From contig OZ025268.1 of NCBI GenBank assembly GCA_964019165.1, positions 7,753,017-7,817,016 of the forward strand: a stretch of 64,000 bases of DNA, read 5' to 3'. This document shows positions 1 to 13,639 of this stretch, piece by piece (position 1 is the stretch's first letter; each line of letters opens with the position of its first letter). This DNA is from Mastigias papua. Lineage: Eukaryota; Cnidaria; Scyphozoa; Rhizostomeae; Mastigiidae. The notes below the pieces were generated by a model. It worked only from the letters and a program-made list of their open reading frames with translations, had not been told where the DNA came from and ran no database searches. The translations under genes were made by a program, and so were the position numbers.

Positions 1-82
1 CATCAGTATAATGTTATCCATCGTGAACACGCTAGTTCTTTTCATTGAATGGAACTTTTGTTCCTTTTTTGTCTTGTGACAG

Positions 83-193
83 GTACCAATGAGCCCTACG
101 TCAGTAGAACCACACAGTATTACCCACGTTCAACAAAATGTCATTCCACATCTAACTAGTCAGATGGCACAGATGCAGTTGTCAAGTGGAGGG
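83..193 (+). CDS. Internal exon 1 of an unrecognised plus-strand gene
   Basis: A 111-nt exon (37 codons, phase 0 at both ends) lies between a polypyrimidine-AG acceptor ending at 82 and a GTGTGT donor at 194. The peptide begins VPMSPTSVEPHSITHVQQN and contains QMAQMQLSSGG. It is rich in His, Gln, Ser and Met and looks like a disordered linker, with no catalytic motif. It joins in frame to the exon at 4818. I do not recognise the family; proteins of this composition are often RNA-binding or transcriptional regulators, but that is only composition. The 5' part of the gene lies outside the window. Confidence 0.6.
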
Positions 194-1703
194 GTGTGTA
201 TTTTAATGTTTTACTTCATTTTGATTAATACAGGGTTCTTTTTAAAAACGATTTTTGTCCGATTATTGAAGTTTTACTAGCTTTCTTATGATTTCAGCAA
301 CAAAACTTTCTTATGACTTTCCTAGCATGAATACTTACGTTTGTGTAATGGTGCAGCGCTACCCAGACAGGCACGCAGTGCACGACCATAACGCTGTACT
401 ACATAGACAAGCACAGTAAAATGTACATCTTTATAAGGAAGCGCCTTATAAGGAGCCTACTTGTAGAAGTCCAAGAAATCGAAGAAACTTAAACTATTAA
501 AAACAATCCACGAGGAACTCTTCAATTTCTCGTATTTTTCACGTTGCAGACAATGGAGAATTAGGAAGCCAGACTCTCATAACTTATATGTAATCCTTGT
601 AGCACGTGGTTCATAGCGTAGTGTCCAGTCTTAACTCTAAACATTCACAATGTCTACTGCATTGAATATGCAGTCGAAATTGAGGAACGTAAGGTACTAT
701 GCTGTGGTCAAAGCATGTCCAAAAATAAGAAACTTTTAAAACTAGGCCATGTGCCAGATTTCGTATCGAAATAAAGTGTATATACATATTAAATGAAAGA
801 AATTATGGGTTTGTTTGAAAATTTGAATTTTAGGTTTAGTTGAACGTGTCAACTTTCTGAAATCTCAGAAATCCAATATTGAACTTTCGAAACTGTTTTA
901 GAAATCAAGCACTACTTTCTTATAAACTACTTTGTTAGTAAAGACGATAAAGACGACTATCTATCTTACTTGTGGTATTGGCATTTTCACTAAGTATTAT
1001 ACATTTTTCATTCTTACATTAACGAAGTGATGTGAAGTAATTTGTTAATGAAGGAAATGTCTTTTGTGGGGCTCTATTCATAGCCATGTTTTTGAGTGCT
1101 AGGAAGTGAAAAACTTTTATAGTATAAGAATGTACTTTTTCGACTTTGCCGTTGAGATAAACTTCAAAACACAAACTTCCAAGCACATCGATTAGCATGA
1201 ACTTGACTTGCTAAATTTGCAGTTCTTGTTTATGAATGGACATTCTTTGTAATGTGATTTAGTTATCGAACAATGGCGATTGCGCACTTAGCTATGTAGA
1301 TCATATGTCTCAGGCCATTCTGAATCATGCAATGTCGTGTGTGGCTGATCACATTGACTTAAATAATCTCTTTGCTCATTCCTGATTGAGCTTGCGTTTT
1401 GTGTCCTAAGTACCACAATTAAGTGCAAAATTGCGAGAATTAACTTACCCTCCTGCAGACTTACTGATGGTATCGGGTTGAATTTTGACGCTCTGTCATT
1501 CAGGATGTTATTTGTCTCTTGGCCACATGGTATTAATCCTTTTAAAGATTGTAGCTGTTCTTGTTGTTGGAGTGCTACTAACTTGCGCAATAATGACGTG
1601 GTTTTGCTTTTCATAGTTTTTTTTTAGGATAGTCACAGTTGCATTATAGGCTGTTAGATTTAGATTTAGCTTCAGCTATTAGAACAGATTATGAACTACC
1701 CTT

Positions 1704-1880
<177 letters not shown>

Positions 1881-4553
1881 TTGTGTGTGTATGTGTGAGT
1901 ATGTGTGTTTGTATATATGTGTTTTTGTATGTCTATGTGTTTGTATGTTTGTATGTGCTTATCTGTTTATATATGTTTATTTGTTTATATTTATTTCACT
2001 GTTTGTGTGAGGGGTTATATTTGTTTATGTGGGACTGTATTTGGAAGATTTTCTTGTGTCTTTTGTAGACCATTATTCGGAAGGTTTCTTTTTTATTATG
2101 AGATCAAGTTTCATTTGACAAAATGCTTGAAGTGGGAGCAAGTCAACTTTTTCACTGAGAAACTTTAAAATACTGTTTTATCAACATGGAGAAATAACTA
2201 TTTGCAGTATATGTGCTATGTGTTGTACATGTGCTAATCGTATTTATCAATGAAGCAATGAGCATTGTTCATTCTTCACCTAGTTGAATAAGTTAACTGG
2301 GCACTCTACATACGTCCATAGTCTTGGCCCCACCTCGTTCGAGTATGATTGTCATTTGACTCGACTATTGTTGATCGATTTAGTTGGACTTCAGAAAGAC
2401 ATACTATCGTGGTCGATATGTTTCAAACGAATACGGCCACAATTTTCACTTACGTGTTGACCTTTGCAGGTTTGTCGTCTTTGCATTTGTTTAAGACGAT
2501 AAAGATTTCCTTCTTACAACACTACTTAATTCGGAGGTAATCTCGGTTAGATTTTATCATCGTCAAGTATCGTGCTCAGTGAAGTGTTGTCGCAGTAGTT
2601 TGTTTGCATGGATTAGATATCATGTGAAAATATCGTAGCTTTGTATCCACGTAGCAATAGTAAAATCTACACTCAGAAAAGTACTAGGGTTGTAAGTATT
2701 GACTTTGGGGGATTTTCTTCATTGGTCTTCTCTAACTTGTTTCTGCAACTGAATTCTAATTGCTCTAATTGGATATTTCTGACCACGTTATTTTAGTCAT
2801 GTGTAATCTTCAATTCAATTTAAGTCTTGATTCTCTGCTTTTCAGTAGATTTAATGTAGAAGCGTCACTGAGGGAGTGACTGAATAGGTAACTGCAGAAC
2901 TTGATCACACTGTGGATAGAGATAGAATAGATGTTACTTCATGATTCTGAAGACAACACACTAGATTGTATTCGTTTTAGTATAGGTATGATAGGATAAC
3001 TTTGCTTCGATGAGACACGTCCATGTTCTTATGGCGGATTGGAAAGAATTATAGTTCTTTGACAGTATCATTGTATTACAGAGAGGGTATCATTTGTTCT
3101 TGACGCGAATAGATTAAGAGTTTGCAGATAACTGTATACACAATTTGGAAAGGAGAATTTATAACTGTACATATCGCTGAAAATATGGGTTTTCGGGCGG
3201 AGCCCTTGAGAAATGCTTTCTGACCACACCCTTTATTTAGAGCTTTCAATAAAGTAAATTCATTGAGCTTTGATTAATTATTGATTTTAAATGCTCTCGC
3301 AATTGACGTCTCATTCAAAGCAATGTTTGCTACACTGGTCGAGTGAGTACACTTTTAGGGGTACACTTTTAGAAGTTGTAGCATTGTGCATTTTTATTTT
3401 TTGTCATTGCACTCAGTCGTTTTATCACTGCACTGTCTGTTGCTGTGTTTTTGTTATGTATGTTTGCCGATCCGAGTAGTGGTCAAGAAAAACAACAACG
3501 TTTCTATTATATACATTATATATACACATACTACAGAATCCAAATAACATCAAAACCTACAGCCTGTAATAACCTGCAAACCCAATTCAAAAACGTGTCA
3601 CTCTCCTGTAAAACCTAATCGAAAAATAAACAACGTAGCTATAAAACAATATCATGTGTTACCCATTACAACACTATCATTGCACACTAAAATTTGATAT
3701 GGATTGTTATATTATTAGCTTTATTATTAGTTAGGCTTTAGTACCGCATCTATACTTGGATGCCGTAGAGGGGGATCAGATCCCATAATCAAACTATGGG
3801 GATTTTGGAAGGGGCTCGTCATTAGACTGGTGGTATAAACCATCCGATTAGTACAGCTTTATTCGTATGTTACATAAATTACATCTAACTTTTGGGTAAC
3901 CTGGTATTTATTTAAGTTTGATATGGAACCTAGTAATAGCCGTGGTCCATAGCAGCGACCTTCAGCGCAGTCTCCTTCCCAACTTTATTGGACGGCACTC
4001 TTGTTTTTCTATTCCTGTTTAAATGTTCCAGTCCCGTGGCTCATGATACTGCACAAATGTAGCTGTCTAGAATGCAGTCAAAATTGAGAACTGATTTAGT
4101 TTTGGACAATTCTTTATTTCTCATGTAGAATCCACTCCATAAAAGCTGAAGTTTTAGCTAAATCTTTCGTTGATCAAATTGATTTTGTAAGGCCTCAATG
4201 TTCGGGCATAGTAAGCCAATCTTTATGGAATACCCTCTATGGAGAACAGAATGCTAACTTGAGGAAGCACTCAGTAAGTCATTATGGAAAAGCTAGAGAC
4301 ACACTATTTCTATAGCAACAATTGAGGCAGAGTTCCTCGATCTATTCCATTTAGGCACCTGGCAAAAGTATACCGTAGGGAAATAAGTATATAGAGTATA
4401 CAGGAGAAAATCAAAACATTGGTACCTGAGAATGACAGAACGAGTTTCTAGATGCAATCGTCAAGTATTTGTAGAATGTTTGATCCCACATTCAAATACT
4501 CCTGTGATGTAGTTCTGTTAAAATTACTGCTTCTCATACTCTAGAAGGTATTA

Positions 4554-4646
4554 CTCATTCCTTTTATGGTATAGCTTATTCCTTTAATGGTAAGGCTTAG
4601 TCCTTTTAACGGTATGGCTCATTCCTTTAATTGTATGGCTTAATTC
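4554..4646. repeat. Short tandem repeat, about 21-23 bp, four copies
   Basis: Four imperfect units of the form CTTATTCCTTTAATGGTAAGG follow each other, starting near 4554, 4574, 4595 and 4618, with a partial fifth. This is a minor minisatellite about 170 bp upstream of the exon at 4818. Confidence 0.75.
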
Positions 4647-4817
4647 ACTTTCTGTTAACCTTGGAAGTTTGGAAGTTATGATAGTAGGAAATGAAGTAAA
4701 TCAACCTTGTGAACTCTTCCGTTTAAAATCATGAAACAAATAACTGAGACAGTTGGTTTACTGTATACAAGAAAACACTTGATTGTTATATTAATCACTT
4801 GTTTATTTTCTTTACAG

Positions 4818-4919
4818 TATTTGACGTCAGTTCCAACTGTGGCTGCTGCTGGATATGCACCACAAAGTTCATGGCATGTCGGTCAACAGCAGGCTCCTTC
4901 ACATCGTGGACAAGTAGAG
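4818..4919 (+). CDS. Internal exon 2 of the plus-strand gene
   Basis: A 102-nt exon (34 codons, phase 0 at both ends) lies between TTCTTTACAG and the strong donor GTAAGC. The peptide starts YLTSVPTVAAAGYAPQSSW and continues with QQQAPSHRGQVE. It has the same low-complexity, Gln/Ser/Pro/His-rich character as the exon at 83. The open frame continues 5' of the acceptor, but the better splice signals favour starting at 4818. Confidence 0.6.
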
Positions 4920-5322
4920 GTAAGCGGCGTGTATAGTACTCATGAGCCATAGCATCTTTTATTTGCTATTGACTGCATTTTTCTTTGAAGAAACAAGACA
5001 TGAGGATTGAAATGCGCTAGTCATGTACAATCAGCATGATTAGTATTTTTTGGAATCTTTGCCGTTCAGCCAATCACTACCGCGCGGCCAATCGCTGCTG
5101 CAAATAGCTAGAAAAATTTGACGAGAAGTATTCTTTAGTAATTACTTTGAAATGATTCTCTTCATCATCGTTCTTGTTCTGCGATTTATTGTTCGGCTGC
5201 GCTTTTAACCAGATGGTCCAATCTCTTTAATAATTATTTCCAATATTTGAAAGTCTGTGATGGATTCATTCCTTGCTCATATGTGACCAATGAAATCAAG
5301 TAATCTTTGGTACTTTTTTCAG

Positions 5323-5465
5323 GAATCTCACTTTCTTGTTGGAAGTCCAGATCCTCACGAAGGCACTGTGCCACACCTACATGCGGGTTCTGCTCATCAA
5401 ATCCAACACCCAAGCGAGGCTATGATTGATGAGCATCATCGTGTGATTTATGCGACATACCCAAG
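5323..5465 (+). CDS. Internal exon 3 of the plus-strand gene
   Basis: A 143-nt exon (47 codons plus 2 nt) lies between CTTTTTTCAG and donor GTAATT. The peptide starts ESHFLVGSPDPHEGTVPHL and ends with DEHHRVIYATYP plus the first two bases of a Ser or Arg codon. It is His-rich (8 of 47). It follows exon 2 in frame across a 403-bp intron. The donor means the gene continues to the right, but I could not identify the next exon. The family is unrecognised. Confidence 0.6.
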
Positions 5466-8400
5466 GTAATTGAGCATGAAATGTATTCCTGCACCTTTTC
5501 AAGATTTCAAACTACATCTACTTATCAAACTACATCTACTTATTTGCTATTGCTCTAGAGGACATAGTTGTTATTTTTCTATGTGGCCTCAGGTCTGCTT
5601 TGCTCGCCTAGAATTTCTAAGAATAGTACCTCTTACCTGTTCTATATGGACAGCTGGTTGTTGTAGTTAGGTCTTTACCATGTGCCATCTTAAGCGAGCA
5701 ACAGAACATGGTTTGAATTAGTGACACAGTCACATGTCCTGACGTTGCGGACGTAGCCAAGAGAGCTGCACTTATAAGGAGGAGCACACACCTCATTGCT
5801 CATGTGCACAATCTTTCCTGTTTAAGTATCTATAGCCATTTCTTTAAATTTTTTATTATTATTTGATTTTCTTTTATTTTTATGAACATTCTTACCTTGG
5901 GATACAAATCAGTAAAGTACTTGAGGAACTGTTGTCAACTGTCGCAGCGAATAGAAAAGAAAATAGTTAATAAGCCTAGACATTAAAGATAAAAACCTAC
6001 TTACAATGAATTGATAGAGAATGACTGCTAAATGTGATAAAGAAAAATAAGATAAAGATGCAAATCAGCTTTACTTGATTTTTCTCTGTTCAGAACTTTC
6101 AATTCGTTTTGAATAACTGAATCGAAAAAGCTAATTTCATTTCCATGTGTTGGCTGCTCGAAACGCAAAAGATAGTTATGTTAGTAGCAAGATTGCATAT
6201 TGTATTCTGTAAGACTCTGGTGTGTGGATATTAGACAGATTTTAAGAATATTACCTAGTTTTTCAGGTGCCAGATCATTTGAAGATTTATCTACCATTGT
6301 GCACGTCTATCTTTTAATCAGTTTCTCAACTTTCACCCAGCCTCCGCTGCAATAGAGTAGCAGCTAGAGTATCAAAAAAGTCTTATAGCATTTTGCTTTG
6401 TTTTTGAATATTGGCTTCTATATTTTTTAGGAAATAGAGTCGAGAATGGAATAGGTAAGATATATATAATTCATTGAAATGATTCAGCAACAAGTGTTTT
6501 ATAGAATGTCGTTGAGTAATATTGCCAATTGATGATCATTGAGTTGTCTTAGAAAGTGGAATTACTAATTCTTACGCCGCCTGGAGTTTTGAAGTTAACC
6601 CAAGTTCCGAAATATTTGAATATCTTAAAATCCAATGCTGTGTGGTTGGGTTTTCTGGGAATTGGTAATATGCTGAGCCATATTTACACCTGAAGGATTG
6701 TTGCTGGAATCAGCTCTGCAGATTGTTGCTTCTTTTAAGGTCTTATTTGGGTGTAATTTCTATGTAAAGTTAAGCCAGTGGGAACTCCATTACCTGACTA
6801 AATATCGAAAAGTTGTACCCGTTTCTTAGTTTGCTTAGGGTTCCTCCTCAAAAATGGGTATGATGCTAAATCATTTGCTAAATTATCATTTTCATTACAT
6901 ATTTACTTGAAAATTGACTAAAATATCACTATCATACACTAATTGAAACCAACTGTTTACAAAGATAGATAGATTAAAGATACAATAAAGAAAGAGGTAT
7001 ATAATAAGCTTAAAATCCATGATATTATTCTAGAATGTTTTGGAAAATTATCTTGTATATTTTCATTATGTAATGTAAATTTGCTCGCACTATACAACCA
7101 CGACTTAGTGAGATTAAGGTACTGCATTTGAAACAGAACCTCAAACTGTTTTATCATAGACCGCTGTTAAACTACCCCCATGGCAATATGAATTGAGAAT
7201 AAAGAATTTGATATTAATGAAGTGTATGCAACACTTAATATCGTTATGCAACTCAGGATTTTTCTTGACCTTTAATTAGCATCCAGCCACTTAATGTTAA
7301 AATTTCTTCCATTATGTTTTGCAAATCATAACTGTTGTTATTAGTTTAAGAGATCTATTTCCCTACTATTAAATCAGTCCTTATTAGAAATAATTTATTT
7401 TCTCTTATTTAGGAATTGATGCTAGAATTTTGCCTTCAAAATGACTCTCAGATTGATTCCCAGAAAATAATACTTTTTGATTTTAAATGATAATTATTTT
7501 TTTGAGGTAATTGGAACTTTATCTGTACGAAATTTGTCGTTTAGGAGAGTTTTTTATCGTTTCCATCGATTCGTTATCAGGAGACTATGGATAATTTTGT
7601 GATTGTGGAAATTCGTAATGTTTTCGTCCTCTTTAGTCGGTTAGACGATCAGGTAGACCGATTTTATTGTCGGTGTAAAACATTCGTAGGTTTTTCTTAT
7701 CAATAATTAGCTCAACTTTATTTTTTATTGTTTAGTTAGCGCAGAACCAAGTGCCCAACTTTACTGCCTCGTGAAATTTGAATTTGGAATGGGGATGGAT
7801 TTATTGTAGTTAGCAGTGTTTTTCGTCAATACAATTTCGAAGATAAATATAAGTGGTAGATAAAATGACATTACCAAGCGGCGGACTGGATGAATAAGCC
7901 AGTTGAGGATAGTAGGGTTGGAAAAGACTGTCATGTGGGAGGGGCAGTCGGTATGGCCTCTACACTCATGTGCAGAATAGTGCGCAGAACGAATCACTGC
8001 TGAATTTTACATAAATGAAACTAAGGGGATTATTCAAAATCTAAGGAATTACCAGGCTAAAATTATTTTCGTTCTGGTAATTTGATAAGATCTTTATTGG
8101 TTACGAGGCTATAGGGGTTTTTATTCGCTGACGCAGTGCACTTTTATGTTTGCAAGTGAGATTGTTCGACCATATCAATGGCAGAATTGCGTTGGTAATT
8201 CTCACAGAAACAAGGAACTTCAAAAGTATTTACTTTTATTCAGCAATTATATCTTGAACGTAGGTACACGTATGGTCTTTATGAAGGCACTTCTTTACTT
8301 ATAATTCAGTCATCGGCCGTTTTTCTTTATAAATCCCATCGATGTTTACAGGGACCAATTGATCCTATTTTTGTCAACCAAGTATCTAATCATTTGTGCA

Positions 8401-11272
8401 AAATAATAATTCTGCAGTTTAAACTACATGATTCATATTTATAGAAATACTTTACTGTATGCTCTTTCTAACTAGGTAAATCTCTTAAGAACCTAACTTA
8501 TTTATGAGTTTACTCGGGATATCTAAAATTCCAGTTTTGAGAGAATTGTCAAATTTTTATTCGCGATTTATTTTATGTGTACAAGTCAAACAGGAATTTT
8601 ATCTGACTATTCAATATATTTATCGTTTGTATATTGCTGTTCTTTTTGCATAGAAAATTCTCGTAGGGCCCATCCAACATTCACATTGATTCAATGAATT
8701 TTTTACTATAAAGGCTTTTTATTCCCAAAGCATGTCCTCGTTGTGTCGCATTTTGATGTATTTTAACTATTCGTAAACGACATCCAACAAAGGGGAGTTG
8801 AATAGCCCACTTAGTCCATGTTTGCAGCCCCCATGAATTATTTGTTATCAATGTATAGCAATGCGAGTAAACAGCAATATGCATTCGCGTCAATGGTATC
8901 AACTGCAACCAAATTAGTCCGCTGGGGAATTTTCACTGCGCTATAGCCATATCAACGACATAGTACTTATGTAAAATGACATTTACAACGCCATTAGAAA
9001 GTGCATAACAAAAATGAGTTATATGAAATTCTTTACGAACCTTCTCAACAAAGGCGATATGGACGATATTTTACGGTCCCTTATATTTTTTATACTCTTT
9101 CTAGTTCAAAGAAAAGCAGTGGAGATTACCCAGATTTTATTTAAATGAAGCATCCAACATCTAATGCTATGTTTAATGGGGTATGCTTGTTATATCTGTT
9201 ATCGCTAAGGCAAATGGACTTCTATGAAATTTTTTGTTATTAGCGCCAATAGCCTTCATGTTTGTATTGAACAGAGACTCGTGGCTGATAGGTCCTACTG
9301 TTATTTGATTAGCATAATCCATACTTGTGGCACTGCCTGGGTAAATTGCCTCATACAATCAGCATATGTGATTGTACTTTGATGTGTAGACTTTTGAGGC
9401 GATGGTTTATCATGGTTTCCCGGCAAACCCTGGACGAAATTTTTGTAGCATTTAATGCATTTAAATACCTTCCTAGGATACCTTATCTCTGCGTGCGAAG
9501 GATTTTGGGTGCTTCTCTCTGTGCAATAGAATGCAATAATAAGAGTGGTCTTTGACTGTCGTCTAGATGTTATTTCGAGTAGATATTTGCTACTATTTTG
9601 CTTAATGTTCGTAGTTGGTTCTAGTAATGAATATACAGAAGGGTCTTTGATTTTTTTAATACACATTGCAGCAACACAGCTTATTGTGGAAGCTTATCTA
9701 GTCGTCCATAGCCACACTGAGGTGTAAACACGCGAATACCTGGGGAAATGGGTTTCTTGATGGGGCCATAATAGCCTGATATATTACGACTTTTCTTATA
9801 CTAGTTGAAAGCAAGATACCTATCACGCCTCAGTCATTCACATTGTAGAGTAAGCTCTGTCATATGGCTCACAGGATAGAATTAGTGCTAGTATGCAAAC
9901 CAGATTTACAAAGAATTGCAAACAACCAGCAATTCATCAAATTTTAAGTCTAAAATATTTCCCGCATAAGTATATATGATTAGCCCAACACTTACTAGCA
10001 TTTTTATAGAAGAGCGCTGTTAATTTTGATGCATATTAAAGAAATGCTATCTAATTTTAATGGTTAAGTGTCATGCTGTTGGTAATTAGATAACTCTACT
10101 CAACTTTGGCGTATTTTCCTTGAAGCATTTGGCATTATGCCTTGTTCATGGTTAATCGTGTTCTCCAGCCTCTACTGTAGCTGCTTGAAATAAATGCCAT
10201 GATGAAGCTAGCATATAGAGATTTTGGAGACTAATTGAGTGACTAAAGTTCGCAGTATTCATTGAAAAGATTCACCCTCTATATCAAACCTTCTGTGGTA
10301 TTGGTACCAGTGTCTACTTTAATGACCACACTTTGTGGTCTTGGCAAAAGAGAGTTTGGTCTTGGAATTTAATAGTGTAGATTTGTTCTGGAGCGAACTT
10401 CTTATGCAATACAACTTTGAATAGTTTTATCGAGATTTTTCTTCTCAAGTATTTAGTATTGATGCTTCTGAGAGTCACCCGTACCCTAACACCTGGTTTT
10501 CTCCTTCGGACACCAAATTAAGCCAAAATTTCCCTGGGATTGGGTTTGAGTCTCTATTACATTATATATCACCCCTGATTTAAAAGTGTTGCTAGAGAGA
10601 TACATCGATATGGTAAATGAGTTTGCAAGCTGTTTTGTTCTCTTTGATGTAGCTCCCTTTGTCATCCATATGTTGGTTTGCATTTGCGTGTGAGTAAATG
10701 GACTTTTCTAACTTCCTTCTGTGTCTTATCAAAGCAAACGAGAACAGTTTCATGCATCCTGGCTTCATATGTCTAAATTTGAATTGATAACTGATTTTAA
10801 AACTGAAATGTGAATGTTCGAAATCTTATTTTGTTCACTAAACAAGCGTTGTTAGATTGTTGATAAACGTAGATTTTTTTAGATAAAATCGTAAGAAGCG
10901 ATCACTCTCTTGATTAATTAATTTCAGGTATTTCGTTTTAACTTAGCTAGATTTTTTCGTTTTACTATTGCTCAAATTTGTTTCGTTTTACTTTATTATT
11001 GTAAAGTTTAGATTTTAATAGCTAAATGGCATTTGCCATTCTAGTTATTTCTTTGCTTTGTTTTAGATGTTTTTCGAAGTTATTCGCAGTTCTCTCTATT
11101 GTTTGCTCTGTACGCAGCCAACTGAACCCTAGATGGAATTGGTTTTACTGCAGGGCTTTATAATGGTTTTGGGTATACTTGTCAATACTCAATTTTAATA
11201 TAAATGCATTATTTCGAATATAGTCAGATTGGCTCCCTCTGAAAGATACCCTGTGAAAAAGCCCCTTCTGAA
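5466..11272. other. AT-rich stretch without a supported gene
   Basis: About 5.8 kb that is intronic or 3' to the plus-strand gene. Open frames are short (under 125 codons), overlap on both strands and show neither a familiar motif nor paired splice sites in agreement. A possible small exon at 5560-5593 (AG before, GT after) is too weak to call. I see no RNA gene. Confidence 0.5.
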
Positions 11273-12200
11273 TTAAGCCTGGTTCACGTTTGCCCTAATT
11301 TGCGTAAGAATTGAGGAAATCGCCGACTATCCTGCCTTTTAAGCCTAAGTTCCACGACCAATTTTCTATCACAATTGTCTATCACAATTTTCTATGACAA
11401 ATTCCCTTGCTCGTGTAGATGGCCAGCCAGTTTCATTTGTCTATTTTTTCATTGAAAAGTAGATTTGCCTTTGTAAATTAGCAACAAGTTTCTTTGACAA
11501 GTTTTTACTGTCTTAGCGGTCAGCGGTATTTGGTAGGCTACCCTTACTCTTTGCGCCTCTCTGACTCTGAACTCCATTGACTTTCACGACTTTGAAGAGC
11601 TTCTAAAAGTATTGATGTGACTTCGCTACTCTTAAACATCCCACTGGCAGCCATCAGAAAAAACATCCACTGGCGTGAAGAGCCCGTCCATGCTAGATAC
11701 GAGGGTTTTGAGGTCTGGGACTTAGTAAAACTTGTCAAATTTAGTTGCCAAGCCGTTTACACGAGCAATTTTACTTATGACAATTTTTATATGACAAGTA
11801 CGCTTGTCCAAAAGCTGGCATCCTAGTACGGTGCTCCCACTCGTCGCAAGAAATTGGTGTCCCCCCCGTCATGTATGAACGCATGTTCTCACTTTTCTTG
11901 TTTCGCGTCATTTTGATCGTGATTCATCGTTTATCTGGCCTCAAGTTTTCGATTAAAGTGCCAAATCGTAATTTTACATCTGTCAGGGTACACAGTACCA
12001 ACAATTGTTTTCCATTGTGCTACCGACGGGGTGTCATCAGGAAATTGTGGGGGGCAGCTGTCCCCATGGCACCCCATAGGACCATCCTTGTTTCTTTTTG
12101 AAGGGGACGTCGGGGATAGCTTATGAAAACATATTCACACTTTTCCCAGAATACTTGAGAAGCAAGATTCCAACGAAGACAAATGTGAACCTGGCTTTAG
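11273..12200. mobile_element. Candidate inverted-repeat DNA element, possibly nested
   Basis: The left end reads TTAAGCCTGGTTCACGTTTG. The reverse complement of the right end reads TAAAGCCAGGTTCACATTTG, about 18 matches in 22. An inner inverted pair lies at 11407-11441 and 11734-11768, sharing TTGCTCGTGTA. No transposase is present and no target duplication is clear. This fits an old MITE or a MITE nested in another, but the outer ends are only approximate. Confidence 0.35.
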
Positions 12201-12899
12201 TCCCATACTAGAGCTGCACATTGTTCCTAGGCCCCTTCGAATAAGCCCCCGTCACAGGTGATGAAAATCTTGTTATAGACTGATGGTTTTATCATAGCTC
12301 ATTTGCGTTGTTGTGAGTGGCATGTGACGGATTATTTTGTAAGCCCCCTTGCATTATCCCCTCTGGCACGTCTAACAGTTAATATGCCCCCAGAGGGGCT
12401 AGTTAGATGATTTGTGGTATGACGAGCGAAGACCCCTCTGTAAACTCAAAGTAGTTACTCAAGAGAAGACATTCGACACAGACAAAGCCGGCTTCCTGGG
12501 GTGGAATGCAAGTAAGCGCTTCCAGTTCTAAGAAAAGTGACTTAACTAATATTCAGATCGAGCATATTGCCTATATGGATTCTAATATGAAAACAATCAA
12601 ACAAACGTAGGGGAAAGGCAGAAATCAACGCACTATGACCGACCTCCTAATCGAAGGAAACTACAATGTATGTAGCATTAAGAAACTCTTAGGCTAACTT
12701 ATGTGAAAAATGCCACTTGTTTTGGTGTCTGTACAACATGGCAATGATACAGTATGGTAACTTTCCCAAAGAAAGGGGAGATATCGACAATGGGTGATTC
12801 ATCCGTCAGACGTTCAAACTGCTTGGACGTTCTTTACGGTCGTTTATTGATATAAAATTCGCAATGGCATTCTCTATATTTTTATCCAGACCAATTTCG
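12201..12899. other. Gene-free stretch with repeated AAGCCCC motifs
   Basis: The sequence contains several G/C-run motifs (AATAAGCCCCC near 12240, TAAGCCCCCTTG near 12340, TGCCCCCAGAGGGG near 12386) and a perfect 9-bp inverted repeat at 12358-12366 and 12390-12398. It resembles decayed transposon sequence next to the satellite edge. No gene was seen. Confidence 0.4.
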
Positions 12900-13639
12900 A
12901 GTAAATCGTTCCAAATTTGTAACTTCAAGGTAAACTACCAAGGCTATAGCCTTACTTCTTGGCCAAAACTGGCTCATTTTCATCACTGTTCAATGTGCAA
13001 TGAAAATCCTTCAGTTTCAATGTTCGTCATTTGTGGATAGAATACTGAGGCTGTGGCCCTTCTGTTTCGCCAGCACTTGCTCATTTTAATCACTTTTCAA
13101 TGTGCAGTCAGAATCCTTGAACATCACTTTAGGTCAATTTTGGGTAATATAAAAAGGCTATAGCATCACTTTTTTCGCCAGAATTAGCTCATTTTCATGG
13201 CTTTTCAACGTTCAATAAAGCTCAGTGAATTTCAAGTTTGGTCATGTCTTGGTAAACTGCCATGGCTATAGTTTCGCCTTTTGGTCAAAATTGCTTCATT
13301 TTCATCATCTTCAATCAGGTGTCATCATAGGAGAACTTCAATTATGGTCATTTTTGTGTAAAAGAACACGAATATAGCACTACTTTTTGGCAAAAACTGA
13401 CTCACTTTCAACACTTGCTATGTGCTACGACAGTCGGTGCATGTCAATCTTACTGTTCCTTCCGTAAAATATTATAGTTATACGCAACTTTCTACTAGCA
13501 ACGATTGCCTCACTCCCCTAACCTTTCAAGTGAAATCACACCTCCTGAACTTCATTACCCAATAAGCTAATATTCTTCATTTCTTTCAACAAAATGAAAC
13601 ATTTTCGACCTTCATAATAGGTCACATTTCCGTAAACTA
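12900..13639. repeat. Diverged left edge of the 107-bp satellite
   Basis: About seven degenerate monomers are still recognisable by TATAGCCTTAC..TTGGCCAAAA, GCTCATTTTCATCAC and TCAATGTGCAATC, but they are diverged and vary in length. They carry variants absent from the core, such as GTAAACTACCAAGGCTATAG and GTCATTTTTGTGTAAA. This is the usual picture of a satellite edge that has escaped homogenisation. Confidence 0.85.

Noticed and set aside
5560..5593. Possible fourth exon of the plus-strand gene (GHSCYFSMWPQ)
   Set aside because: Phase fits and AG/GT are present, but the intron would be only 94 bp, the acceptor tract is weak and the peptide differs in character from the preceding exons.
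9301..9727. Overlapping open frames on both strands near 9.3-9.7 kb
   Set aside because: Mutually overlapping, no motif, no splice support.
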